In this document: piece by piece, positions 21,311 to 32,374 of the stretch
How the letters are laid out: the number at the start of each line of letters is the position of its first letter
Position numbering within the stretch: position 1 is the first letter of the stretch
Assembly: GCA_022410635.1 (NCBI GenBank)
Contig: JAJVDF010000254.1
Location: 484,263-548,262 of the forward strand
Source: Tretioscincus oriximinensis
Lineage: Eukaryota > Chordata > Lepidosauria > Squamata > Gymnophthalmidae
Direction: 5' to 3'
DNA: 64,000 nucleotides
Notes under the pieces: generated by a model
Database searches by the model: none
What the model saw: only the letters and a program-made list of their open reading frames with translations
Told to the model about the DNA's origin: nothing
Made by a program: the position numbers and the translations under genes

Positions 21311-21984
21311 TAGCAAGTTCAATCTCCAAATCAAAGCTAGTGTAGAAAAGATCTAAATCCTTTTTTGCTTCCCATCGGCATTCTCTATCCTTTTATTGGA
21401 TGGAATTTCTTGTAGAAACATGTCAAACTGGTTCAGGTTTGAAATGGTTCAAATCTGACTGTTAAAAAAAATTTCTGAGTTTGAACAAAAGGTACCGCAC
21501 ATTCAAAAAAAAGGGTCCAAATTCAAACCAGGCAGAGGAGAGTTTTAAGAAACACTCAGCAGTTAATACACTCCACTCAATGATGATGCGAAATCATTTG
21601 GAGGTGTTCCAGTCACACCAACCCCACATTTGTTTGAAAGGGAAAAAAATTCTAAGCGGATCCAAGACAGTCCCTGCTTGGTTTGATCTGAATGGAACAT
21701 CTCCAAATGTGTGTTCCCACCTCTAATCTCCTGGCTAGCAACTGTAATGGAAAATGGCATCGTAGAATGGGACACAGGTGCTAGTTGTCCTCTCCATATC
21801 CTTAGTCTTCACATGATATTTTATACACAATGTGCATATAGTCAGACACTCTTTCTATCACTGGAAAATGTTCTATGTGATTCAGGCTGCAATAATGCCC
21901 CACTGAAGCCATATTGTATGGGGCTCACTCTCAGGTTTTGGGAAATACTAAATTCTGCTAACTGATATGAATATTTTCTACCTC
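21311..21984. other. Unassigned intronic sequence
   Basis: No exon or recurring family. Confidence 0.4.
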
Positions 21985-22195
21985 AAAAGAGCATCCTTCC
22001 ATCCTTCTTTTCCTTCCATTTCCTCCCTTCCTTCATTCTTTTTTCCTCTCTCTCCTTCCTTTCTTTTCCTTCCATCTCCTTCCTTCTTTTTCTTCTGTCT
22101 CTTTCCTTTCTTCTTTCTTTTTCTTCCATCTCTTTCCTTCCTTTTATGTCTTCTTATATTTTGTTGTGCCTATCCCCTCCCCTTAACTATTCATG
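21985..22195 (+). repeat. Polypyrimidine (CCTT)n-like tract
   Basis: About 200 bp almost purely C and T on the plus strand, built of ccttcc and tttctt units. The open frame through it is low-complexity and not a gene. Confidence 0.85.
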
Positions 22196-22315
22196 TTTTT
22201 CTTTTTCCATTTTGATGCTCTTATGCTGTTTATCGTTACCGCGGCCCTGAAACTTTTGGTTACAGGAAGGGATAGAAATTTAAATCAATCAACCAACTAA
22301 TGTTTTACAGTGATT
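22196..22315 (+). repeat. L2-type 3' tail
   Basis: Shows tgctgtttatcgttaccgcgg, cctgaaacttttggttacagg and an A-rich end. Confidence 0.55.
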
Positions 22316-22394
22316 CCAGCCACTGATTACTTCCAGAAATAATGTTAACAACTACATGGCTTTTAGAGACACATAGGCAAAATCATGGAGGCTA

Positions 22395-22576
22395 GAGGTA
22401 TCAATGACTTCTATGATAGATGCCTAGAGCCTGTCTTTGGGGTGGAAGCACAGGCAGGATTCTTCTAAATGCCATTTTCAAAGAGTCAAGAGCAAGTGGA
22501 AGTTTTGCCTTCTGCTGCTGCTTGAGAAGCTCAGGGGCAATTGGTGTGCCTCTGTTTGAGGCAGAAGTCTAGACTA
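22395..22576 (+). repeat. CR1 (TTCTTATG type) 3' end
   Basis: Contains caggcaggattcttctaaatgcc, gttttgccttctgctgctgc and tctgtttgaggcagaag, ending at actagatg where an antisense SINE begins. Confidence 0.6.
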
Positions 22577-22637
22577 GATGAAGGAGGAAGAAGAGGAAGA
22601 AGAGGAAGAAGAGGAAGAAGAGGAAGAAGAGGAAGAA

Positions 22638-22669
<32 letters not shown>

Positions 22670-22687
22670 AGAGGAGGAAGAAGAGGA

Positions 22688-22726
<39 letters not shown>

Positions 22727-22762
22727 AGAAGAAGAAGAAGAAGAAGAAGAAGAAGAAGAAAT
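22577..22762 (+). repeat. 186-bp (GAGGAA/GAA)n microsatellite
   Basis: A pure purine array: hexamer GAGGAA units first, then about 20 GAA units. Read as protein it gives long Glu, Ser or Arg runs, none of them a gene. It sits exactly where the tail of the antisense SINE at 22763-23041 should be. Confidence 0.95.
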
Positions 22763-23041
22763 TGGGTTCTTATACCTCACTTTTCTCACCTTCCAAAGGG
22801 ACTCAAAGCGGGTACTTTGCCCAAAGGCTTACATTCTGTCTTCTCCACTAGGATGTGGTGGTTCCCATGTATCTACTTGCCATCAGTTGAAATTTCTTGC
22901 AATTCTTGCTTTCGAATGGTTGGCTTGGCTTATACAGGCTAGGAGAAGGTGCTCACCCCTCACCACGTCTGACACAGGGCTTCGAAACCCACTCTCCCAG
23001 ATGTGAGACCATTTCCTTAACGACTGAACCATTCGTGCCAG
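22763..23041 (-). mobile_element. tRNA-derived SINE (family 2), antisense
   Basis: Follows the family-2 order in complement: ttatacctcacttttctcacc, gcccaaaggcttacattctg, ggttcccatgtatctacttgcc, gggcttcgaaaccc (B box) and ttaacgactgaaccattcgtgcc (A box). Confidence 0.85.
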
Positions 23042-23559
23042 ATGTGGTGTGATTCAGCAGAACTCCTCTTAGGTTCTAAAGTTCTTCAATCCCATTTTCA
23101 TGGGAGGTGCCCCCCCCCCATTTTAAAGGTAATTTATTATACACTGGTGGTGAAGGCCAGACACTCCCCTCTTGTCCAAGTGTCTTGGCATTTGGTCAGA
23201 CAGGAGTGGGTGGTTTCCATTCTCTCTGCTGCTTCTTTCAAACAAGAAAGGGGGTGAAGGGCATGTGGCATGGGTTCGGAGTGCCAGAGGCTGATGTGTG
23301 CTCCCCCTTGTTGGGTGGATAGCAGCCTATGGCACCCAAACTCTCCAATATGGGTTCACATGTGCCTATGGTAATATTATAAACCCTGGCACTGATCCAT
23401 AAAAAACGATGTGATTCCTTTCTTATTAATGTTACAGATGAGGCCATTGGAAAAGGTCACCAGAGGTTTTAGAATGAAAAATCACCAATCCTTTATGTTT
23501 GTAACAACCAGTTGTTCTAACTCTCAGTTTCATCTGAATGATGCCAGGTGGTTTCAGGA
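23042..23559. other. Unassigned intronic sequence
   Basis: No exon or recurring family recognised. Confidence 0.4.
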
Positions 23560-24985
23560 TCTGGATTATCACCTGAAGGCAGTCTTGGGTGGATGATGCC
23601 CAATAGATTAAAACTGAATCCAGATAAGTTGGAGGTATTATGTGTCCCAGCTCAGACTGATTAGCCAGTTAAATCCCTTCCTTGATTGGAATCCATGCTC
23701 ATGTGACCTCAGGGTTAGATTATTGAAATGTGCTCTGTGCAGTGCAACCTCTGAAGAAAGTTCAGAAGCTGGAATTAGTGAAATTCCTATAAGGAACTGC
23801 TAATGGATCTAGGAAAAGACTGAGAGGAGACCTGATCAGCTCTGTTCTCNTTGGCACATGAAAGAACTAGAAACAATGGGATGAAACTGCAAGGAAGCAG
23901 ATTTAGATTCTGACAATCAGGGTGATCCTGTAAAATAAGCTACCACAAGACGTGGTGAGTCCTATTTTGGTGAAAGTCTTCAGACAGAGGTTAAACCTGG
24001 GATTGTTCAGGGAATTCTAGACCTACTAGAGTACTGTATACAATTCTTGGCGCCCCAATTTCAAAAGGACATTGATAATCTGGAGAAAGCTCAATAGAGA
24101 GTTACAAAGCTAGTGATTGGGCTGGAAACCACATAGTACAAGGAATGGTTACAGGATCTGGGGATGCTCAGTCTTCAAAAGAGAAGACTGAGGGATAACT
24201 TGATAGCTGTCTACAAATATCTAAAAGGTTTTGATACTGTAGAGGGATCCGTCCTATTCACATTTACAGCAGGAAGGAGTAGAAATAACAGGATGATACT
24301 GCAAGGGAGGAGATACAACTAGTGGAATAGGTTTCTACAGGGGGTGATGAGTTATGCTTCACTGGAAGTCTTCAAGCAGAGGCTGGGCAGTCTTATGTCT
24401 GGGATGGTTCAGTAAATCCTGTATGTAGCAGAGGATTGAACCACATAACCCTGGAGGTGCTTCCAGCACCATGATTCTATGAAAAACTCTGCAGCTAGAC
24501 TTCTAACTGGAATATCTAGGGCCACTATTGGTCCTTCAAGATCTCTACTGGTTGCCTGTTTACTTTCCAGTCCAATTTAAAGTTTTGATTCTGATTTTTA
24601 AAGTCTTAAATAACTTGGGCCCCAAGTACCCAGATATTCTATACACTTATTGGGTTCCACCAACCCCATAAAGTCCTTGGGTTAGCTACCTTGGATAGTC
24701 CCTTTGACTTTGGAATAACCTTTCCACAAGGATAAACCAGGTGCAAACTTTTGATATTTTTCAGGGTTCATGATATACTCATTTTACTCCAACAGGGTTT
24801 TGGAGATATGTTGGTCTACCTTCCACCTACGATGTTTAGTTGCCTTTATGTTCTAGTTTTAGGTATATGCATGAATTATGACTTCTATTATTTTTGTGTA
24901 GATTTCATTGTTTCATAAGTTTGCTTTGTTTTGATGTGATTAATGCTGTGAACTGTTGTTAAAAATCGGTAAAATAAATAAAAAT
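23560..24985 (+). repeat. L2 LINE reverse-transcriptase end split by CR1 insertions
   Basis: L2 sequence (aaactgaatccagataagttgg, cagggttagattattgaaatg, gttcagaagctggaattagtg) breaks off near 23775. It resumes near 24482 (ctctgcagctagacttctaac, tactggttgcctg) and ends in an A-rich tail near 24985. The intervening 700 bp are two CR1 pieces: 23790-24010, and 24015-24480 ending (ATTCTATG). Confidence 0.8.
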
Positions 24986-25800
24986 AAACAGAAATATAAC
25001 TTTGTTTATGGACTGGCCATTTCTCTCTCTCTGCAATGTTGTTGAATAAGACAAGACCCAAAGGCAATGGAAAGAAAGCTAAACGTTGCATTGTGGTTTA
25101 TGTCTGTCTTCAAAGTCCTCAACAAGAAACTGATAGCTGCCTTGTATTGAATTAAATCATTATAGTGTCTGGCCATAACTATACTCCTTTTGAAGTTGCA
25201 TAAGGGGGTCTCACTCTATAACTTTGCCTTTGCTTGAAGAAAGAGCTCTCCCTTCCCTACTTTCAGGGCACAGTAAGTACCAGAATAAGGAAGTGTGGTA
25301 TGGATGCAGCCCAAGTTTGGAAGTCTTAGAGGGATCTATATAATGCAGCTAACTATGAAAAAAACAAACATTTTTTTCAACATAATACGGAGCATTTACC
25401 TGCAGTCTGAGAACAGAAGAAGAGATGTGGATAATGGAACAAGAGGGAGAGGGGGAGAGAGAGAAAGCTCAGTTCATGAGCGCTGAACAAGACAGAAGTG
25501 TTCAGGCTGTGGAAGGAGGTGATTAGTTAAAACCAATCCTCAAAGCAATGGTGTCAGACCTAATTACCTTCATCATGTCCTAAGAATGAGGCCAGACTAC
25601 GAAAGAAGGGAGCAATAGTTGAAAGGAGGCTGCACACATGCACGCATGCTGTTCAGAGCTTAAGGAAATGATAAAGGGAAGGAAGAGGATGCACAAACAG
25701 ACAAGTGGAAATTGCTCCACATCTATTCAGAAGAATCCAAATGAGTGGCTGTGTTAGTCGGATCAGAAGTAGGAACTTCACGGATTTACAATGCTGAATC
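24986..25800. other. Unassigned intronic sequence
   Basis: (GAGA)-rich run at 25440-25470. The end (gagtggctgtgttagtcgg, about 25742-25760) resembles the start of the CTTCAGAT-ended repeat. Confidence 0.4.
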
Positions 25801-26015
25801 TGTATTAGTAAAACTGGATTTCATAGAACCATAGGATCATAAAGTTGGAAGGGACCTACAGGATCATGAGGTCCAACCTTGGGCTACTCATAGTTTTTGG
25901 ATCTCTCTCAGCCCCACCTACTTCACAAGCAGTCTGTTGTGAAAAGAAGAGCAAAAAGGTATAGAAGGAGTTTTGAGTCCCTCCGGGTTGAGAAAAGCAG
26001 GATGTAAAACCAACT
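25801..26015. repeat. Antisense CR1 terminus followed by SINE sequence
   Basis: atagaaccataggatcataaag and gggacctacaggatcatgagg are antisense CR1 (25805-25880). Then ctctctcagccccacctactt and gagtccctccgggttgag match SINE bodies. Confidence 0.6.
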
Positions 26016-26019
26016 GTTT

Positions 26020-26530
26020 GGCCTTGTCCTCACTGAGACATATTCTTGGTTATATCTTGGTACAGAGCTTGGCTGTCCACATACCAGTGTAGACTGTGGC
26101 AGGTTCCATTTGTAGATGTCTGCAAAAGGGAAGACTGAGTGGAGACTTGATAGCTGCCTACAAATATCTGAAGGGCTGTCACAGAACAAAGGGATCAGCA
26201 TTGTTCTCATTGGCACATGGAAGGACTATAAACAATGGGATGAAACTGCAAGGGAGTAGATTTAGATTAGATATCAGAAAAAAACTTTCTAACAATAAGA
26301 GTGATAAACCAGTGGAACAGGTTGCCACAGGAGGTGGTGAGTTTGCCTTTGCTGGAAGTCTTCAAATGGAGGCTGGACAGTCATGTGTTTGGTATGGTTT
26401 AATTAATCCTGCATTGAGCAGGAGGTTGGACCCGATGACCCTGGAGGTCCTTCCAACTCTAAGATTTTATGATTCTATGATGTCTGGCTCCTAGACCGGG
26501 ATATAGCCCCAAATAAGGCTCAGTGGGAAT
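26020..26530 (+). repeat. Fold-back MITE interrupted by a CR1 end
   Basis: The left arm (tcactgagacatattcttgg, gtagactgtggcaggttcc) ends at about 26115. CR1 occupies 26117-26490 (gatcagcattgttctcattgg, ccaactctaagattttatg). The right arm (gatatagccccaaataaggctc, agtggg) closes at about 26525. Confidence 0.7.
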
Positions 26531-26539
26531 AGAACCTTC

Positions 26540-26785
26540 TTCTTCTTATAAGAGGCATGATGGTGCAGAGGTTAAGAACAGCAGCTTTTCAACAGAGATA
26601 TCTGCTGTGGAGAGGCATGAGTGCCCTCTAGTGGCATTAGTTTCAGCCAGCCTAGCTGTTCAAAAGCAAAGCAATTTTCAAGTAGAACAATAGGTCTATG
26701 TGATGGAGAAAATAAATAGCTTGTAAGCCACTTTGAGTCTCTTCAGAGAAATGTGGGTATTAAAACCCAGTTCCTCCTCTTATAG
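26540..26785 (+). repeat. Diverged family-2-like SINE
   Basis: ggcatgatggtgcagaggttaag (A-box-like), ctagctgttcaaaagcaaag, gtaagccactttgagtctc and a (TTC/CTC)n tail near 26768-26782. Its 5' part differs from the main family and matches 37755-37960. Confidence 0.6.
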
Positions 26786-27530
26786 CACTGTATACAACTT
26801 TACAAGCAATTGGATGGCTGCACTTTCAACTATGTTCCTCAGTGAATGTGCAAAGGTCCATTTCATCAAACATCTCAGCAAACTTCCCAGCACCAAACCT
26901 CATCTCTCTGTTTTGCTTCCTGGTGTGACTTTCCACAGCTGGAGTTTCTAGGTCATGTCTTTTCTAAGGAGCAACATCTCCAGGCCTTGGGGATGCAGAG
27001 AATTGAGGTCTCCTTTCAGCTGGAGAGAAATTTCAGCCACTTCCACTCAGAAACGAAATCGCTGTTATTCAGCTGGGGTCTCTTCCTCTCTGTTCTGAGG
27101 TCACTCAAGCTTCTGGCTGGCGACCATCTGCCAGGTTGATTACTAATTCAGAAAGCAGGAGACAGAGGCTGGGTTGATTCTTCTCCCAAGAATTCCCCAA
27201 AGCAATTTTCATTTGCAAACTTGGCAGCTCCAAACCTGCTGTTGAATCTTCAAGAAAACCAAGATAGCTGAAGTGGAAGGACGTGGATCAAGGTGAGCCT
27301 GGACCACAATTTGAGGTTTATACTGAGAGTAATGCAGAAGTAGANGGAGCTTTTTCTTAACAGGCACAGGCCATTCAATCTACGCACATTGAAGAAGGTC
27401 TACTCTATGGAAAGGCAGTACACAACAATAGCTTGCACCTAGACAATTATCTGATTGAAAGTCAAGTTTATATTGCATTTGACCTCACCAGCCTGTTAGA
27501 TAAACCACCATAATGTGGGTTTTAAAGTCA
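26786..27530. other. Unassigned intronic sequence
   Basis: A 97-codon open frame (26846-27139) has no domain and no splice support. Confidence 0.4.
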
Positions 27531-27837
27531 ATTATCGATTGACCGGGAAAACCAGCTATGCTGTGAGAATAATTTTAGTGTGAAACTCTGAGAATGTTGA
27601 TGTTTACATTCCCATAAACTTTCCCATGCCTCCCAAAAGGGGTGTCTGTGAAGCCTGATACAGACAGCAGACCAATCAATAGCATTTGGAAGGAGGGACT
27701 ATGGCACTTCCTCTTGACAACCAGCAAATAAAATGGCTGCCAGGAGAGTCACAAGCATGGAAAATCTTGTTTGCCAAGAACTGTCAGAATGACAAAATTT
27801 AGAATAAATTGTAAAAATATGAACACAGCACCTTAGG
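27531..27837. other. Possible degenerate DNA element interrupted by a SINE
   Basis: ccgggaaaaccagctatgctg at 27541 and cgacaactggattatcggg at 28160, with ccataataaacaggcactatgtg beyond, recall the dispersed DNA element at 3800 and 41215. The SINE 27838-28148 lies between them. Confidence 0.35.
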
Positions 27838-28148
27838 CAGGCACGGATAGCTCAGTCGCTTAGGAATTCATCTCTCGTCTGGGAGATCAGGTTTCGAAGC
27901 CCTGTCTGGGATGTGGGGAGGGGTGAGCACCTTCTCCTAGCCTGTAGCTCTAGCCAACCCAGCTATTCNAAAGCAGGAACTGCAAGAAATTGCAACTGAC
28001 TGCAAGTAGATACATGGGAACTACCAGAGTCTGGTGGGGAAGATAGAATGTCAGCCTTCGGTCAAAATACCCTTGTAAGCCACTTTGAATCCCTTCGAAA
28101 GGTGAGAAAAGCGGGGTATAAGAACCCAGTTCTTCTTCTTCTTCTTCT
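27838..28148 (+). mobile_element. tRNA-derived SINE (family 2), full length
   Basis: gcacggatagctcagtcgc (A box), ggtttcgaagccctg (B box), gcaactgactgcaagtag, agccactttgaatccc, and a (TTC)n tail. Very close to 10858-11175, so the family was active fairly recently. Confidence 0.88.
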
Positions 28149-28309
28149 TAAAGCTGGAAAACCGACAACTGGATTATCGGGAAGTCCATAATAAACAGGC
28201 ACTATGTGAATACAGCCATAGTCTCCGTGACAAGTAATGTATTTGGTACATTGTGGAAAGCAACTTTTGACTCCTCTCTGTAAAATTCAGATGAAAGTAT
28301 TTTTTTATT

Positions 28310-28570
28310 CAAAGCGTTATTGGTCTATGGAATTNTGAAGAAGTAGACTTGTCTATGGAAGCTCATGCTGCCTACCTCCTTCTTGTTGGACTCTTAAGAT
28401 GCTTTGAAACTTTCTTGCTAGAACTCATAGCATCTGAAGAAGTAGGTTTGTCTACCGAAACTCATGCTCCCTATCTCTTTCTTGTTGATCTCTAAGATGC
28501 TTTGAGACCTTCTTGCTAGAACTCTTAGCATCTGAAGAACTAGACAGACCATGCTGTTCACCTCTAAGGT
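28310..28570 (+). repeat. Three copies of the CTTCAGAT-type repeat in a row
   Basis: The sequence gaagaagtagacttgtctatgg, gctcatgctgcctacctcc and ttaagatgctttgaaac repeats with variation about every 107-112 bp (28335, 28435, 28535). Confidence 0.65.
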
Positions 28571-29330
28571 TTTTTTTTTATTAAATTATTGATATATATG
28601 AAATATGACATGTTAAAATTGCACAATTGTAAATACACACTTATATTTGTTGAAGCCAACCATTACTCCATTCATGTCATAAGTTATGACATGTTTAAAT
28701 TCACACTAATAAGTACACACATATATATGTTGGACCCCCTCATTAGTCAATACATGTCATACCCTAAAAAACCCTCCACCTCACCCTTNGTGCTCNCCTC
28801 CCTCCCCCCCNCTACTTGAGGATATCCAACTAAATATTACGTAATTCTTTTCAAATCCAGTATCCAGTAAATCATAAATGCCGTGGGTGAATACATCTTG
28901 TGAAATATCACGTAGGTAATGAAGGCCCTCCACCTTACCTCCCATACTGGACGGGATACACTTCCCAGTCTTTTTAGCCTTCTTTCCCTTAGAAAGTCAG
29001 AGTACAGTTTCTGCCATATAATCATACCAGGCTTCTAGGGTCCACTTTTCTTTCTCCTTCCATCCTNTCGCTATCTGAATATGCGCCGCCCTTATCCCTT
29101 GTTTGAGTATATATATATTTTCTCTCTCTATTTGTGTTATGTTCTTGTTTCCTATAAGGAGCTCTCTTACCACTGGAATGTTCACTTGAAATATATTNGT
29201 GAGTTCCCCTGTAATCTGTTCCCAGAACCTCCTGACNTCTNTNCATTCAAACCACATATGTATGTAGGTCCCTGGTTCTGTNTTACAATGCCAACATATT
29301 GGTGATGTATTAAGCATATTGTTCACCTCT
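28571..29330 (-). repeat. L1-like ORF2 C-terminal remnant and 3'UTR, antisense
   Basis: The complement of 28997-29326 encodes SPICWHC, then ERENIYILKQGIRAAHIQIA and TLEAWYDYMAE, the L1 ORF2 C-terminus with several ambiguous bases. Positions 28571-28830 are the AT-rich 3'UTR and poly(A) in complement. Confidence 0.75.
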
Positions 29331-30175
29331 AAGGTGTTTCAAGACCCCCATGCTAGATACTTATAGCTCTAATGAGCATTGAATTTTGTCAGTGCTATTC
29401 CTTGAAGTCTATGCAGCTAGCAGGTTCTGCACTCTGGTGAGAGATCTTTAATATGATCAGCAGTTATTATTCAATTATCTCTCTATAAACCAACGAGATT
29501 GTTATTGATCCAGTTACCCAAGGCTGAAGCATGGGGCCTGGCTACAAAGAGGAGATTCTACATTTCAAACCATGGTGATTCCACCACCCAAAGCTGTTGC
29601 CCTGTGTAGACATTGCAGGAATCACTCGACCTGAACATCCAAATGTGTTAAGAAGGGTGGAAAGAGAAGGGAGATTTTAAAAAGACGGAAAAGAACAAAG
29701 GGTGAGTCATTTTCCCATCTGTGTTTCCAGCCATAATGGTATCTATGCTGAAGCTGAGCTTTACACAGAGAAGACAACATCACCATTCTCCAATTAGCGA
29801 CGGGGAGAAGAGGGAGACAAGCTAATATTTCAGCTCGCGTCTGAAGCCTTAATTAACAGCAGAAACATTTCACTGCATCAAGAAATACGTATCACTACCA
29901 AAACAAAGCATATGGCTCACTAAATGCCCAGAAGATTATCTGGGGTGTGCGAGAGAAGATTAGGATGTCCAGACACTATAAATACAGCTGTTGCAACTCA
30001 TTGCTGCTTATTGGCCCATAAGAAAGCCTGTAATGCTCTGACTGCCTTGGCAAGGAACGTGGCCTCCCAGCCCTACCCAGGAGCCCCTGTACACAGGCCT
30101 CTTTCCTTAGCATGTCCAGCTAGCTTTGTAGTATGGGGGTGAAGGATGGGAAGGAAATGGGTCATGAGGATCACT
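29331..30175. other. Single-copy-looking block, candidate conserved non-coding element at 29560-29940
   Basis: No recurring repeat found. It contains gaagccttaattaacagcag and catttcactgcatcaagaaa (29845-29885), words of the sort seen in conserved enhancers. Conservation itself cannot be judged here. Confidence 0.3.
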
Positions 30176-30179
30176 AAAT

Positions 30180-30330
30180 CTTGGTGTTGGGATATTCCTG
30201 GAATATCAATTGCAGGAAGCTGGGAACAGGTGAAGATTTGACCTCCTTCCACTTGACTGTCCAGGTGCAACTTATGGGCCACTGTGTGAGACAGGAAGCT
30301 GGACTAGATTTGGCTCTTCTTAGGCACTTT
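30180..30330 (+). repeat. CR1 (TTCTTATG type) 3' terminus
   Basis: Shows tcaattgcaggaagctggg, aacaggtgaagatttgacc, gtgagacaggaagctggac and a truncated gctcttctta end. Confidence 0.7.
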
Positions 30331-30439
30331 TGAAATTGGGAGCAGAATAAGCTGTGTGTTTACCCTCATGGCAGGACAGCTGGATAGCAGAGTGATAACC
30401 TAGATAGGCAATGGTGTGATCCAATGGGCCATTGCTTGT

Positions 30440-30600
30440 GTTCTAATTTTAAAGAAACAACAGTGTTAGTCTGAGTCAAAAATCTCTAGCAAGGGGATCT
30501 CATAGAGAGAGCAACAAGAAAAGGCTAGGCAGTCTGAGCTTTCCTAAGCACGCTGAATAGACAAGGGTGTGCTGGCACACTACAAATAACACCTGTTAAC
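30440..30600 (+). repeat. CTTCAGAT-type repeat copy
   Basis: aacagtgttagtctgagtc, then ggggatctcatagagag and agtctgagctttcctaagc. Confidence 0.55.
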
Positions 30601-31275
30601 ATCTGAGGGCAAATGTGGACTGACTTGTCTACTTTACGCTGCATACACTTGATTGCAACACTTTTTGCCTATTTACACTTCTTTTCCCCAGGTATTTCCT
30701 TCCAGTTAGAAAGATTTACAATTGTACTTGATCTGAATTTGGCCAGTACTTGACCTGGCTACTGCTCTTTCTCAACATTCAGCAAGGGGAAAAGCAAGAA
30801 CATTCTCACAGTAAAATTTGTGTTCATTCCAGGGATTTTGTTGTTGTTTTTCCTGGCCATGATCTTGAGGGTGTGCAGAGTCTTCCTAGATTATTTTCAT
30901 TGCCTCCAGTTCTGTCTGAATTTCCCGCATGCTGGACACCAACCAAGCAGACAGAGGATCTTCTTCGGGCGAAGTTGTTGGCTTAGGTGTAAACAGGGAT
31001 GACATGTGCCCTCCTGGCTTCGCACGAAAACACTCCACTGCTCACTAACTGGGAGTGGGCATATTTCTGCTTGCTCCCAGTCAATGAGCTATACTGCTGC
31101 TAGTGTGCATGACGCCTCCATAGGAGCTCTGGGATTGATTGGAATAAAGGCCAATCCCAGAGCTCAGATCAAGCCCATCAGCAGCAACCACTTTATGACT
31201 AGCAGAGTTAGAAAGATAATCTAGCAAAGGGCTTCTGTTGCCAACTTTTTTCTTACTAATCTCTAAAGTGTTATG
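30601..31275. other. Unassigned intronic sequence
   Basis: Short overlapping open frames only. ggagctctgggattgattgg and ccaatcccagagctcagatc (31120-31165) form an imperfect inverted repeat. Confidence 0.4.
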
Positions 31276-31910
31276 GCATCAAAGTGGCAAATGCACTTCG
31301 ATTTAAGCAAGGGCAAGATTATGCACTTTGGGGCAAAGAACCCCAACTACTCCTACCACCTGATTTGAACCAAGCTTTCTGTGACCGAGCAAGAAAAGGA
31401 TCTTGAGGTGTTGGTGGACAATTCAATGAAAATGTCAACCCAGTGTGCAGCGGCAGCAGCAAAAAGGCAAATTCCATGTTGGGGATAATTAGGAAAGGAA
31501 TTAGGAATGTGGTGAGGCCACATTTGGAATACTGTGTTCAATTCTGGTCACCACATCTCAAGAGGGATATTTTGGAACTGGAGAAGGTGCAGAAAAGGGC
31601 AACAAAAATGATCAAGAGTCTGGAGCACCTCCCTTACGAAGTCAGGCTGCAACGTCTGGGCCTCTTCAGCCTTGAAAGGTGATCTGATTGAAGTGTANAA
31701 AATCATACATGGGATGGACAGGGTGAATAGAGAAAAAATATTTTCTCTATCACACAACACAAGGACCAGAGGGCACTCATTAAAACTGTTGGGCAGAAAA
31801 CTGTTCGGACTTTCCAAGTGCATCTGGTGGGCCTCTGTGTGAGACAGAATGCTGGACTTGATGGGCTGTGGCCTGATCCAGTACGGTTCTTCTTATGTTC
31901 TTATGAGATC
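31276..31910 (+). repeat. CR1 (TTCTTATG type) reverse-transcriptase C-terminus and 3' end
   Basis: Encodes, with shifts, [48 protein letters not shown] and [13 protein letters not shown], the conserved CR1 C-terminus. It ends gcctgatccagtacggttc, ttcttatgttcttatg. The 3'UTR is shorter than in the 56235 copy because of an internal deletion. Confidence 0.88.
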
Positions 31911-32100
31911 CTCCTTCCTATTGTAGATTTTCTGGACTCAGACACTCTGCTACTTCTCTGAATTACAGCGACATAAATAAGTACGCAGCTTAAAACACAG
32001 TAATAAATTTCTGCCATGAATGCCAACAAAGAGGCATTTTCATACATAGGGTGTAGAAATGTCAAAAAATGAAGGAATTTTGNGATAAAGTAGAAAGAGA
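31911..32100. other. Unassigned intronic sequence
   Basis: No family recognised. Confidence 0.35.
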
Positions 32101-32103
32101 AAT

Positions 32104-32171
32104 ATACTGCTNAAAACAATCAAGGTAACANTTTAACATAACAGTGTTNCCTTAATTGTTTTGAGCAGTAT
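32104..32171. mobile_element. Short palindromic Tc1-like MITE
   Basis: Inverted arms with ACTGCT(N)AAAACAAT at the left and attgttttgagcagt at the right, in TA-rich flanks. Diverged copy of 58927-59000. The terminal sequence matches a Tc1/mariner family known to be widespread in fishes and reptiles. Confidence 0.7.
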
Positions 32172-32219
32172 ATATTTTCACTGCAGATAAAGATAACAAG
32201 GTGGCAGTATCATATGATG

Positions 32220-32368
32220 ACTTAGACTGCATCCACATATCCACTATAACTGGATATTCCCCTATAAAGCATGTATATTCTGNAATAAATCAGGCTACAC
32301 ANTGNTTTTTTGTGACATATCCAACTATAGTGGAATAAATAAGNGATGTGTGGATGCAGCCTTAGATA
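32220..32368. mobile_element. MITE with TGCATCCACA / TGTGGATGCA ends
   Basis: ttagactgcatccacatatcc at the left and gatgtgtggatgcagccttag at the right are inverted. Internal arms also pair (ccactataactgg / caactatagtgg). About 145 bp, non-coding. Confidence 0.7.
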
Positions 32369-32374
32369 CCATTA

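Noticed and set aside
22574..23006. Poly-Glu, poly-Ser and Arg-rich frames
   Set aside because: All are readings of one GAGGAA/GAA microsatellite.
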